From NCBI GenBank assembly GCA_030151885.1, contig JASLCG010000046.1, positions 1 to 19,763 of the forward strand: 19,763 bases of DNA, in the 5' to 3' direction. Each line of letters begins with the position of its first letter. Within the stretch, counting starts at the first letter, position 1. Under the pieces are notes generated by a model. It was not told the origin of the DNA and did not search any database. It worked only from the letters and a program-made list of their open reading frames with translations. The translations under genes and the position numbers were made by a program. Source of the stretch: Bacteroides sp. GTDB taxonomy: Bacteria; Bacteroidota; Bacteroidia; Bacteroidales; Bacteroidaceae. This document shows, piece after piece, positions 8,600-16,627 of this stretch.

Positions 8600-9150
8600 T
8601 GGCAAAATAGCTGTTGTTTAAGTAATAGTTATAGGTAGTAGCCTTGGATTGAAGAATACTACTCATTCATTTTTTTTATTTTTCTAACGTTTTTTGGAAA
8701 CCTGGTATGGAATGTCATCCTTTTTAGGGCATTATTGCCAGAATAGTATAAATTGTCTTATTGGGGTGTTGCTAGATGAATTCAAACACTTTACTATGTT
8801 TAAGGAGATATTGTTTCCACATGGTGGCGTATCATAGCGTATTCAACCTTTTCCCTATTTCATTTTTTTTGATTCCCAGGGTATTATTAATTTTACTAAT
8901 TATTTTATAGCATTCAAGAAAAGGTATATTATTCTTGAGTTGTTTGATAAATGAGTCTTTATCACTTATAAGTTAGATCTGACATTTGCTTTTGCTCGTT
9001 TAAGCAGTAACTGTAAATTTAATATTGTAAAGAGTCAAATACTCTTTATAAGTTTTACCTTTAGTATAAGTAACAAGGTAGAGACTATTACTACTATAGG
9101 TTAAAAGTTTTTATCTCAATTTGACGGTTCTATTCTGATTAATGCTTTTT
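8600..9150 (-). pseudogene. Decayed tyrosine recombinase/integrase (N-terminal half)
   Basis: On the minus strand a frame interrupted by a TAA (9111-9113) reads NRTVKLR, stop, KLLTYSSN, then SLYLVTYTKGKTYKEYLTLY (9027-9086). This closely follows the N-terminal arm-binding domain of Bacteroidota tyrosine recombinases (pattern VKLR..L..G..SLYLDIY.NGKR.YEYL.LY). Further along the same strand, in shifting frames, come GNNISLNIVKCLN (near 8785-8825; family GNW.S..KHL), IPGFQKTLEK (near 8680-8708; family GF..YL) and ATTYNYYLNN (near 8605-8635; family NT...YF). Their order and spacing (about 265, 115 and 75 bases) fit the intact gene. Several stops and frame changes, with no catalytic domain, mean it is dead. 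The first segment is the strongest evidence; the others are weak individually. Confidence 0.5.
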
Positions 9151-9335
9151 ATTATACTGTATTTAGGAGTCTTCTGTTCTCCTTGCAGAGCGAAGAGCAT
9201 AATTTTATTCCCAATCTATTTTTCAAACGACAAATAGGGAATAGAAATATTCTAAATAAAGGACTTTCTGAGTAAATAATGAGAGAATATTAAAACACTC
9301 TTTGATTAACTAAAAATATATGGTTTTATCTTATC

Positions 9336-10733
9336 TTACTTTCCGATGCAGAAGTTTTTAAATATATTTTTCAGAACCATATCATTAGTCACTTCACCAG
9401 CTATATCATTTAGGTGATAGATGCATTCTCTGATATCTTGTGATAAAAAGTCACCACTAATTTGCATCTCTAGACCATCTTGCACTCTTTTTATTGCTTC
9501 AAGCGCATGCGTAAGAGCTTCATAATGTCGTGCATTAGTTACAATAATATCATTTTGTGATATGTTGGGTATTTTTGATGATGTTATTAAAATATCCTCT
9601 AGCTCTTCAATGCCTAGCTTTTCTTTGGCTGATATAAACAGGTGTGATAATCCTTTATAATTAGTTTCAATGAGCTTTTTAAGCTCTTCTTTTTGTGTCG
9701 TATCAATAGTTTCAGCTTTATTAAGTAGCAAGATCAATTCTTTTCCATTAGCTCTAGGAATTATTCTGTCCGATAACTCTTTAAATTGTTCTACAGCCGT
9801 AGCAGCATCAATAACCCATAGTACAATATCGGCTTGATCTAATTTTTGGAATGTACGCTCTATACCTAAACTCTCAATGGTGTCTTTTGTATCACGAATA
9901 CCTGCCGTGTCAATAAATCTAAATGTAACTCCACCTAGGTTCATAGTATCTTCTATAACATCACGTGTTGTTCCATGAATATTGCTTACAATAGCCTTTT
10001 CTTCATTTAGGAGTGCATTAAGTAGGGTAGACTTCCCTGCATTAGTCTCGCCAATAATAGCTACTGGAATACCATTTTTAATGGCATTACCAAGACTAAA
10101 GGAATTTGTTAACTTGCTTATAAGCTTAGCTATTTTATTAGATAATTCTTTAAGTTGATCTCTATTTGCAAACTCTACATCTTCTTCGCTGAAGTCTAGT
10201 TCAAGTTCTATCATAGAGGTAATGTGTAGCAATTCGTTTCTCAATAAAGTTAACTCCTTGCTAAAACCTCCACGCATTTGGCTCATCGCAAGACGGTGTG
10301 TTGCTGCTGATGTTGAGGCTATTAAATCAGCAACGGCTTCTGCTTGGCTTAGATCCATTTTCCCATTCATGAATGCCCTTTGTGTAAACTCTCCAGGTTG
10401 TGCAGTTCTGCAACCATTTTGAATCAGTAGTTCCATCACCTTTTGTAAAATATAGTGAGACCCATGGCAAGATATCTCGATAGAGTCCTCTCCTGTATAG
10501 GAGTGCGGATTTTTGAAAAGACTTACTAATACTTCATCAATAACCTCTTCTTTGTCTTTAATTTGTCCAAAAGTTAATGTATATGGCTTCTGATTAGCTA
10601 ATGTTTTATCAGCTTTAAAAGGGAAGAATATCTTATTTGTAATTGCTATAGCTTCTTTACCAGAGACTCTGATAGTGCCAATCGCTCCACCTTGTGCAGT
10701 TGCTACAGCGCATATTGTATCTTGATTAATCAT
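9336..10733 (-). CDS. mnmE: tRNA modification GTPase MnmE
   Basis: GTPase that, with MnmG, installs the 5-carboxymethylaminomethyl group on uridine 34 of certain tRNAs. The 465-residue length is normal. The N-terminal folate-binding domain (ICAVATAQGGAIGTIRVSG, then HSYTGEDSIEISCHG, then PGEFTQRAF) is followed by helical parts and an inserted G domain: G1 GETNAGKST at 228-236, G2 TTRD at 255-258, G3 DTAG at 275-278, G4 NKAE at 338-341. The C-terminal FCIGK carries the conserved C-x-G-K cysteine. All functional motifs are present. It is separated from the upstream nucleoside phosphorylase gene by a terminator and has its own candidate -7 element, so it is probably transcribed alone. Confidence 0.97.
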   Translation of the reverse strand: MINQDTICAVATAQGGAIGTIRVSGKEAIAITNKIFFPFKADKTLANQKPYTLTFGQIKDKEEVIDEVLVSLFKNPHSYTGEDSIEISCHGSHYILQKVMELLIQNGCRTAQPGEFTQRAFMNGKMDLSQAEAVADLIASTSAATHRLAMSQMRGGFSKELTLLRNELLHITSMIELELDFSEEDVEFANRDQLKELSNKIAKLISKLTNSFSLGNAIKNGIPVAIIGETNAGKSTLLNALLNEEKAIVSNIHGTTRDVIEDTMNLGGVTFRFIDTAGIRDTKDTIESLGIERTFQKLDQADIVLWVIDAATAVEQFKELSDRIIPRANGKELILLLNKAETIDTTQKEELKKLIETNYKGLSHLFISAKEKLGIEELEDILITSSKIPNISQNDIIVTNARHYEALTHALEAIKRVQDGLEMQISGDFLSQDIRECIYHLNDIAGEVTNDMVLKNIFKNFCIGK

Positions 10734-10753
10734 AACTGTTCTATTTAGTGCTA

Positions 10754-10761
10754 CAAAGATA
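10754..10761 (-). promoter_or_regulatory. Candidate -7 element of the mnmE promoter
   Basis: On the minus strand the bases read TATCTTTG, an exact match to TAnnTTTG, 20 bases before the mnmE ATG. I see no good -33 TTTG at the expected distance, so confidence is moderate. The leader would be very short (about 12-15 bases). Confidence 0.45.
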
Positions 10762-10796
10762 CGAGAAATTTATTAAAACTGATGTTTATAAATAGA

Positions 10797-10833
10797 ATAG
10801 GGGAGTAACCTTCTTGTAAAGTTACTCCCCTAT
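10797..10833 (-). terminator. Terminator after the nucleoside phosphorylase gene
   Basis: A 13-base perfect stem (10797-10809 with 10821-10833, core GGGGAGTAAC/GTTACTCCCC) and an 11-base loop lie 24 bases beyond the phosphorylase stop. On the minus strand the stem is followed by TTCTATTTAT, a moderately U-rich tail. This isolates mnmE from the upstream operon. Confidence 0.7.
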
Positions 10834-10857
10834 ATATAGTATTAATTTACTTTATTA

Positions 10858-11736
10858 TTAAATACGATCTAGAACAGTTTGTATTAACTTATCGATTGTG
10901 TTTTTGTATCCAGTATTTGCCTCTTTTATAAGTCTGTTTGCAATTACCATACATACAGTCATTGCCTTGTGACCTAATAATTTAGATAACCCAGCCAATG
11001 CAGAGCTTTCCATCTCGAAGTTGGTTATTTTATAACCTTTATATTCAAAGGCTTCAATTTTTGCATTTTGGTTAGGGTCTCTAAGTGGAATTCTTAACTC
11101 ACGACCTTGAGGGCCATAAAATCCACCAGCTGCTATTGTTACCCCACGTACCATGTCGTCACGACCAATTCTGTCAATAAGTTCAGCATTAGCATCAATT
11201 ACATAAGGCGCTGGAGCACACATATTACCCGTCCACTCCATATGTTTTAAGAAAGCTTTTTCAAACTCTAAATCACATACTTCATCTCTGCCCGCATAAA
11301 AATTTAAAAGACCATCTATGCCGATTGATTTTTCTGAACATATAAATGTACCTACAGGAGTAAATGGTTGTAAGCCACCACATGTTCCTAAACGTACAAT
11401 TTCCAGTTGGCGTAATGTCTCTTTTTCTTCTCTTGTTTCAAAGTTTATGTTTGCAAGAGCATCTAACTCATTAACTACTATATCAACGTTATCGCAACCG
11501 ATACCAGTTGAAACAACTGTAATTCTTTTGCCTTTGTATGTACCTGTAATTGTACAGAACTCTCGGCTTGATATATTACACTCTTGATTTTCGAAATGAG
11601 ATGCTACAAGTGCAACTCTTCCAGGGTCACCTACTAAAATCACTTTATCAGCTAGGTGTTCTGGTTTAATATGAAGGTGGAAAATAGAACCATCTTCGTT
11701 AATGATTAACTCTGAAGAAGGAAATTTCTTTTTCAT
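10858..11736 (-). CDS. Nucleoside phosphorylase, uridine phosphorylase-like
   Basis: 292-residue member of the PNP/UDP phosphorylase superfamily, cleaving nucleosides with phosphate to free base and ribose-1-phosphate in the cytoplasm. Visible motifs: phosphate-binding VGDPGRV at 35-41, VVSTGIGCDN at 74-83, RLGTCGGL at 115-122, GGFYGPQGRE at 204-213, and NFEMESSAL at 239-247, whose Glu-Met-Glu contacts ribose. The family's length and motif order are normal. Whether uridine is the favoured substrate is inferred from overall resemblance. It begins 53 bases after floA with only a weak hairpin between, so read-through from the TPR-nfeD-floA group is possible, and it has a clear terminator after it. 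Confidence 0.88.
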   Translation of the reverse strand: MKKKFPSSELIINEDGSIFHLHIKPEHLADKVILVGDPGRVALVASHFENQECNISSREFCTITGTYKGKRITVVSTGIGCDNVDIVVNELDALANINFETREEKETLRQLEIVRLGTCGGLQPFTPVGTFICSEKSIGIDGLLNFYAGRDEVCDLEFEKAFLKHMEWTGNMCAPAPYVIDANAELIDRIGRDDMVRGVTIAAGGFYGPQGRELRIPLRDPNQNAKIEAFEYKGYKITNFEMESSALAGLSKLLGHKAMTVCMVIANRLIKEANTGYKNTIDKLIQTVLDRI

Positions 11737-11760
11737 GATAACATGTTTTAATTCTTAACG

Positions 11761-11786
11761 CCAATCGATAAAAACTAAGCGATTGG
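11761..11786. repeat. Small hairpin between floA and the phosphorylase gene
   Basis: CCAATCG (11761-11767) and CGATTGG (11780-11786) form a 7-base stem with a 12-base loop. On the minus strand it is not followed by a U-tract, so full termination after floA is doubtful; it may instead protect the floA mRNA end or attenuate read-through. Confidence 0.3.
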
Positions 11787-11789
11787 TAT

Positions 11790-12758
11790 TTATTTTTCTT
11801 TACTAATATTCTCTCTCATATCAGTGTCAGCTTGGATGTTTTTCATACGGTAATAATCCATAATTCCTAAGTTACCTGATCTGAAAGCTTCTGCCATTGC
11901 TTTAGGTACTTCTGCTTCTGCTTCAATAACTCTAGCTCTTGCTTCTTGAGCTTTAGCAATCATCTCTTGCTCGTATGCTACAGCCATTGCACGACGTTCT
12001 TCTGCTTTAGCTTGTGCAATGTTTTTGTCTGCATTAGCTTGGTCTATTTGTAGTGTTGCACCAATGTTTTCACCTATGTCGATATCTGCGATATCAATCG
12101 ATAGAATTTCAAAAGCAGTACCAGCATCAAGTCCTTTTTGTAATACTACTTTAGATATTGAATCTGGGTTTTCTAGAACTGATTTATGGTTTATAGAAGA
12201 ACCAATTGATGATACAATACCCTCGCCAACACGAGCTAAAATTGTATCTTCACCAGCACCACCTACCAGCTGTCTAATACTTGCACGAACTGTAACACGC
12301 GCTTTTACAATTAATTGAATACCATCTTTGGCTACAGCTGTAACTTTCGATGTATCGATAACTTTTGGATTAACAGACATCTGAACTGCATCAAACACAT
12401 CACGACCAGCAAGATCAATTGCTGTTGCCATTTGGAATGATAGGTCCATTTCAGCTTTAGATGCAGATACTAATGCATGTACAACTTGTTCTACATGTCC
12501 ACCTGCTAAATAATGAGCTTCCAGACCATCTCTAGTTACGTCTTTTATTCCTGCCTTATGCGCCTCAATTAAAGCTCTAGTTATGATGTAAGGAGGAACC
12601 TTACGAATTCTCATAAGTGTTAATTGTACCAGAGATATTTTAACTCCAGATACTTTCGCCGAGAACCATAAAAAGAAAGGAACATAATGGAAAAATATTG
12701 ATATGACAACGATTGCTATTACAAACGTTATTATCAATGGTATAAAACTTGCTTCCAT
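11790..12758 (-). CDS. floA: Flotillin-like membrane scaffold FloA
   Basis: 322-residue UPF0365/SPFH-type protein that scaffolds functional membrane microdomains on the cytoplasmic face. A hydrophobic N-terminus (about 6-32, IPLIITFVIAIVVISIFF) anchors it. Next come the family signature MRIRKVPPYIITRALIEAHKAG (split by the anchor-proximal region) and the SPFH domain with DLAGRDVFDAVQMSVNPKV. The C-terminal part is an Ala/Glu-rich coiled coil (about 235-295, AEERRAMAVAYEQEMIAKAQ), followed by the conserved FRSGNLGIMDYYRMKNIQADT. Its length is normal for the family. It follows nfeD by 33 bases; NfeD-flotillin pairs are widespread, which supports a joint role at the membrane. Confidence 0.95.
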   Translation of the reverse strand: MEASFIPLIITFVIAIVVISIFFHYVPFFLWFSAKVSGVKISLVQLTLMRIRKVPPYIITRALIEAHKAGIKDVTRDGLEAHYLAGGHVEQVVHALVSASKAEMDLSFQMATAIDLAGRDVFDAVQMSVNPKVIDTSKVTAVAKDGIQLIVKARVTVRASIRQLVGGAGEDTILARVGEGIVSSIGSSINHKSVLENPDSISKVVLQKGLDAGTAFEILSIDIADIDIGENIGATLQIDQANADKNIAQAKAEERRAMAVAYEQEMIAKAQEARARVIEAEAEVPKAMAEAFRSGNLGIMDYYRMKNIQADTDMRENISKEK

Positions 12759-12791
12759 AAGGGTTTCTAATTTTATAGGTTAATAATTAAT

Positions 12792-13259
12792 TTAATTCAC
12801 TCTTTTTACAATAATATCTGCGTTAGAAATACTTGTAACTTTTACTTGCGTATTTTCGTCAATAAATCCATCAGCAGATTTCACTTCTATATTTTTACCA
12901 TTGATAATAGCTCTTCCGTATAGGGCTAGGCGAGTCGTAGAGATGCCTGTATCACCAAGTGTAATACTCCTTTCTGCAGATTTATCTACAGTTGAGTCTA
13001 TGTTTTCTTTTAAAGATAATTTATCTAGTCTTTTCCATCTTACAAAATAGAAAATAGCAATTAATGCAATTATTCCAGAGGCTACCCAAGTAGTGTATCC
13101 TGCAGTATCTCCTATATTAATGAATGCATAGTAGATAGAATATCCCATACAGCATAGTCCAGCAATTGCACTAAGTGTAATCCCAGGGAAAACGAAAATC
13201 TCTAGGATAAAGAAGATAATCGCAGCCATATTTAGAACGATAATGATAAATATATCCAT
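12792..13259 (-). CDS. NfeD-family membrane protein
   Basis: 155-residue protein with about three to four membrane segments (roughly 2-22, 27-48, 57-77) and a C-terminal OB-fold domain (about 100-155, RSITLGDTGISTTRLALYG, then VTSISNADIIVKRVN). This is the short NfeD form, lacking the serine-protease domain. I choose the ATG at 13259, which makes the protein begin MDIFIIIVLN. A longer in-frame start at 13307 would overlap the upstream gene by 47 bases and add 16 polar residues before the first membrane segment. With the chosen start only one base separates it from the upstream stop codon. It is probably the FloA partner in membrane microdomains. Confidence 0.9.
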   Translation of the reverse strand: MDIFIIIVLNMAAIIFFILEIFVFPGITLSAIAGLCCMGYSIYYAFINIGDTAGYTTWVASGIIALIAIFYFVRWKRLDKLSLKENIDSTVDKSAERSITLGDTGISTTRLALYGRAIINGKNIEVKSADGFIDENTQVKVTSISNADIIVKRVN

Positions 13260-13260
13260 A

Positions 13261-14688
13261 TTATTTGGTATTAAGTTCAATTTTTCTAATAAATAACTCT
13301 CTTTCAATCAGCTCATTCTCTAAGTTATAAACTTGTTTTTCTAAATCTAAAATAGCTGGAGTTACACTTTTATCACCAGCACCAAATCTATCACGCAAGT
13401 TACTTAACTTATCTTTTTGCTCTTTAATATCCGACTCTAGTCTTTTGTAACGTAAGTACAGCTCTTTAGCTTGTTCTGATTTAAAGTCTGTAATTGAGTA
13501 GTAAGTTACATTATCATTTAGAATAAAAGAGTATGTATTGTCTTGTTTTTCTTTAGGCTGATAGTTTTTTATAAAAGCTAATCTATCCAATCCCTCTTGA
13601 ACAGCTACAGAGTCAGTCCAAGTAAGTTTTATGTCTTTTAGCTGAGCTATATTTCTAAGTTTTTCAATAGGTTCGTCCTCATAACTATAAGTTCGTTTTA
13701 TTTTATTCGGAATAAATGTGTAAACACAAACTTTATCTGCTGGTTGGAATCTATCGGATACAAACCATCCTAAATTGTTATACTCATCAATAACGTATAA
13801 ATAGTCATTATATATTGAGTTAAATGGCATACCTATATTTTCAGGTATTAAATAGCTATCAGTAGCAGAGTTGTACCTAGTTACTTTAATATCATAGCCA
13901 CCAGAAGATGTTTCAGGTAGGTCTGAAGCAAAAAACAGAGTAACACCATCATTTAGCATATAGGGATAGCTTACGTTGATAGAGTCATTATTTGATAAGC
14001 CTGTTAGTAACTCACTTTTACTCCAATTATTATCACCGATAAGGCTTTGTTGGTATAATTGATAATACCCTTTGATATTTCTTTTAGAAAAGTATCTAAC
14101 ATTAGCCCGCTCGGTTTCAAATACTACAGGTCTAAATTCTAAAGAGTCTTTGGTAAAGGGAATAAGATAACTTAAAGCGCCCGACTCTGGACTTATTTTA
14201 ATAGCATTAAGAAAATCTATTTTACTAATAACAACACTGTCAATAACCATAACTTGTTCTACTCCACGTAACATTCTAATATTAAGCTTGACATTATCTA
14301 GCAGAGTCTCTAAGTCGGATGTGTCTTTTTTTCGTCTATTTTCTGTTTTGATTAGTGTTTCAAGAGTCTCTTGTGCAGCTTCAAAGTTATAAGTCTTTAC
14401 ATAAGCTTTTGATAGGTAAAGAGCGGCATTCGGGACTCTACGCTTATTAGCTAATACCAATGGTTTAATTGCCTTCTCAGCTTCGTTTGTATAATAGGCA
14501 CAAACACCATACCAATAGTTATAATTGGCATTATTAGGATTCGAGTTTTTAAATTTTTCAAATAGAGGTTTAGCTTCTTCGTACTGTTTTTGGTTAAACA
14601 ATGCTCTAGCTTGATCTATTGTTTGTGCATTAACTACCGAAGATCCGAGTAAAATAAAAAGTAATATAAATATATTGTGCTTAAACAT
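13261..14688 (-). CDS. Exported TPR/PD40-like protein of unknown function
   Basis: 475 residues from the ATG at 14688; a GTG at 14697 would add three. A signal peptide (ends about VNA/Q, residue 22) is followed by TPR-like helices (about 25-120: QARALFNQKQYEEAKPLFEKF, with ANYNYWYGVCAYYTNEAEKA), a central part resembling PD40/WD40-like beta-propeller blades (SYPYMLNDGVTLFFASD, then GGYDIKVTRYNS, then GMPFNSIYNDYLYVID), and a C-terminal coiled coil (about 405-465, YLRYKRLESDIKEQKDKLS). No catalytic residues are evident. It is the first gene of a tight group with nfeD and floA, so a role in the envelope is likely. Similar TPR + PD40 proteins occur in Bacteroidota secretion and gliding systems, but I cannot tie this one to them. 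Confidence 0.75.
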   Translation of the reverse strand: MFKHNIFILLFILLGSSVVNAQTIDQARALFNQKQYEEAKPLFEKFKNSNPNNANYNYWYGVCAYYTNEAEKAIKPLVLANKRRVPNAALYLSKAYVKTYNFEAAQETLETLIKTENRRKKDTSDLETLLDNVKLNIRMLRGVEQVMVIDSVVISKIDFLNAIKISPESGALSYLIPFTKDSLEFRPVVFETERANVRYFSKRNIKGYYQLYQQSLIGDNNWSKSELLTGLSNNDSINVSYPYMLNDGVTLFFASDLPETSSGGYDIKVTRYNSATDSYLIPENIGMPFNSIYNDYLYVIDEYNNLGWFVSDRFQPADKVCVYTFIPNKIKRTYSYEDEPIEKLRNIAQLKDIKLTWTDSVAVQEGLDRLAFIKNYQPKEKQDNTYSFILNDNVTYYSITDFKSEQAKELYLRYKRLESDIKEQKDKLSNLRDRFGAGDKSVTPAILDLEKQVYNLENELIERELFIRKIELNTK

Positions 14689-14723
14689 AGGTTTCACTTA
14701 TTGTATTAATTGTCTGTATTATT

Positions 14724-14731
14724 CAAAAATA
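14724..14731 (-). promoter_or_regulatory. Candidate -7 element of the TPR-nfeD-floA group
   Basis: The minus strand reads TATTTTTG, matching TAnnTTTG, 35 bases before the preferred ATG at 14688. No clear -33 element is visible at 19-21 bases distance, and an AT-rich background makes a chance match quite possible. Confidence 0.3.
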
Positions 14732-14863
14732 ATAAATAATTCTTGATATACTTCTATTCTGTTAAATCTTTTATATAAGCTATAATAATTAAGGCGAATA
14801 GTATTTAGATAACTTATCATATAAAGATATATATTATATTTACAACGTTAAATAAAAGGATAG

Positions 14864-15616
14864 ATGAAGAAGAATTCAAATGAATACAAACTGATTCAAA
14901 AATTGAATAGAAAATTGAATCAAGCGTTAAAAGACTATAGGCTTATTGAAGATGGTGACCATATATTGTTAGGCATTTCGGGAGGAAAAGACTCCTTGGC
15001 TCTTGCTGAATTACTAGCAGAAAGGTCTAAGAACTTTATGCCTAAATTTAAAATATCAGCAGCTCATATTGTTATGAGTAATATAAGCTATGAGTCAGAT
15101 TCTTCTTATATAAAAGAATTCTTTAAAGAATTAGAGGTTCCGTTGTACATTGAAGAAACCTCTTTTGACATGAGTTCTGATTATCGAAAATCACCTTGTT
15201 TTTTATGTTCCTGGAATAGAAGGAAAAAACTTTTTGCTTTAGCTAAAGAGTTAGGATGTAATAAAATAGCATTAGGCCATCATATGGATGATATTTTGGC
15301 TACATTATTAATGAATATGACATTTCAGGGGTCGTTTAGTACTATGCCACCCATGTTAGAAATGCGTAAGTTTGATATGAAAATAATCAGGCCTATGTGT
15401 CTGATCGAAGAACCAGACTTAATTGAATTTGCTAAGATAAGAGGTTATCAAAAACAGATAAAGAACTGTCCACATGAAAAAGATACGAATAGGAATGTTA
15501 TGGGAGATATTCTTAATATGTTACAAAAAATAAGCCCAGAAGCTCGTTACAGCTTATGGGCTAGTATGTCAAATATTCATCCAGAATTATTACCAATAAA
15601 GTCTGAAGAAGATTAA
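14864..15616 (+). CDS. ttcA: TtcA-type tRNA 2-thiolation protein (PP-loop ATPase)
   Basis: 250-residue cytoplasmic protein that activates tRNA with ATP for sulfur insertion, probably 2-thiocytidine at position 32. The PP-loop SGGKDS is at 39-44, LGHHMDD at 137-143, and the iron-sulfur cluster ligands C112 and C115 (CFLC) with a third Cys at 202 (NCPHEKDTNR) are all present. These are the residues that define the TtcA/TtuA group. The length is somewhat shorter than E. coli TtcA but complete. AAAGGA lies three bases before the ATG at 14864. It is the only plus-strand gene between two minus-strand groups; its stop overlaps that of apbE by four bases. TtuA-like 2-thiouridine synthesis is the main alternative. 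Confidence 0.88.
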   Translation: MKKNSNEYKLIQKLNRKLNQALKDYRLIEDGDHILLGISGGKDSLALAELLAERSKNFMPKFKISAAHIVMSNISYESDSSYIKEFFKELEVPLYIEETSFDMSSDYRKSPCFLCSWNRRKKLFALAKELGCNKIALGHHMDDILATLLMNMTFQGSFSTMPPMLEMRKFDMKIIRPMCLIEEPDLIEFAKIRGYQKQIKNCPHEKDTNRNVMGDILNMLQKISPEARYSLWASMSNIHPELLPIKSEED

Positions 15617-16623
15617 TTAATAAACTCTTTAAGTCCTTCTGTTAAATAAGTTTGATAGTCACCACTTTCATCAGTGTAAATAAAGCAAGCTTCAACTTCG
15701 TCTATTTGTGTTAATATTTCCAGAGCTTGTTTAAGACCTACAACCATAAAGGAGGTTGCTAAAGCGTCAGCAGTCATACAATCATTTGCGACTACTGTTG
15801 CAGATAAAATATTGTGTTGTACTGGGTATCCACTTTTAGGGTTGATGGTATGTGCGTACTTTTTACCATCTTTAATGTAAAAGTTTCTATAGTTCCCAGA
15901 AGTTGCCAATGCCTTATTCTTTAGGTTTAATATGAGTTCTACTTCATTACTTATAGCTGTAGCATCGTCAATGGGTTTGCTTATTGCAATTCTCCAGGCA
16001 TTTCCATCAGGATTTACTCCTTTAGTTAAAATCTCTCCACCTATATCTATAATGAAATTCTCAATCTCTTTGCGTGTTAAAAAATCCCCTATAACATCCA
16101 CTGCATACCCTTTAGCAATAGCACTACAGTCTAAAATAATTTGGTCATTATCCTTTACAACGTTACCATTCTCAAGTTTTACTTTATCAAAACCAGTATA
16201 TTTCAATAAGTTATTTATCATAAGTGAATCTGGAAAATCTCCTTGTTTAAATCCAAAACCCCAAGCATTAACTAGTGGAGCTACAGTAATATCAAATGCA
16301 CCGTTGGTTAACTTCGAAATTTCTAAAGACTTATTAAATACGTTGGTAAATAAGGTGTCTAATTCAACCTCTTCGTTTTTGTTAACTTTAGATATAATTG
16401 ATTGCTCCTTAAATGTAGAAAGAGAGTAATCAAACCTATTTAACTCCTCTTCTATTTCAGTCTTTAAGTTTTCATTAGACTGATATGTAATTGAATATAA
16501 TGTACCAAAAATTGTACCTTGTACTTGAGTGTATCGTTCGGGACTATTTTTTCTAATAATGATGACCGTACCGATGGCTAGCACTAGTATCCAAATAATG
16601 TTTTTGCTTAATTTTTTATTCAT
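15613..16623 (-). CDS. apbE: FAD:protein FMN transferase ApbE
   Basis: Flavin transferase that attaches FMN covalently to Thr/Ser of target proteins, such as Nqr/Rnf subunits and FMN-binding domains, in the periplasm. I choose the ATG at 16623 (336 residues); a TTG at 16647 would overlap the upstream gene. Residues 9-23 form a membrane anchor without a lipobox cysteine. Family motifs: FGTLYSITY, FDITVAPLVNAWGFG, LDCSAIAKGYAVD, FIIDIGGEI (about 190-198), ALATSGNYRNFY and HTINPKSGYP (from 258), CMTADALATSFMVVG. All are intact. It starts 4 bases after the DUF6048 stop, so it is the last gene of the minus-strand group. No target protein gene is in the window. Confidence 0.95.
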   Translation of the reverse strand: MNKKLSKNIIWILVLAIGTVIIIRKNSPERYTQVQGTIFGTLYSITYQSNENLKTEIEEELNRFDYSLSTFKEQSIISKVNKNEEVELDTLFTNVFNKSLEISKLTNGAFDITVAPLVNAWGFGFKQGDFPDSLMINNLLKYTGFDKVKLENGNVVKDNDQIILDCSAIAKGYAVDVIGDFLTRKEIENFIIDIGGEILTKGVNPDGNAWRIAISKPIDDATAISNEVELILNLKNKALATSGNYRNFYIKDGKKYAHTINPKSGYPVQHNILSATVVANDCMTADALATSFMVVGLKQALEILTQIDEVEACFIYTDESGDYQTYLTEGLKEFIN

Positions 16624-16627
16624 AAGC

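Noticed and set aside
9207..9242. Imperfect stem (ATTCCC...GGGAAT, with CTATTT/AAATAG) as the mnmE terminator
   Set aside because: Asymmetric, bulged, almost 100 bases past the stop, and not followed by a U-tract on the minus strand.
13260..13307. Longer NfeD start overlapping the upstream gene
   Set aside because: It adds 16 polar residues before the first membrane segment and overlaps by 47 bases; the ATG at 13259 gives the usual family start.
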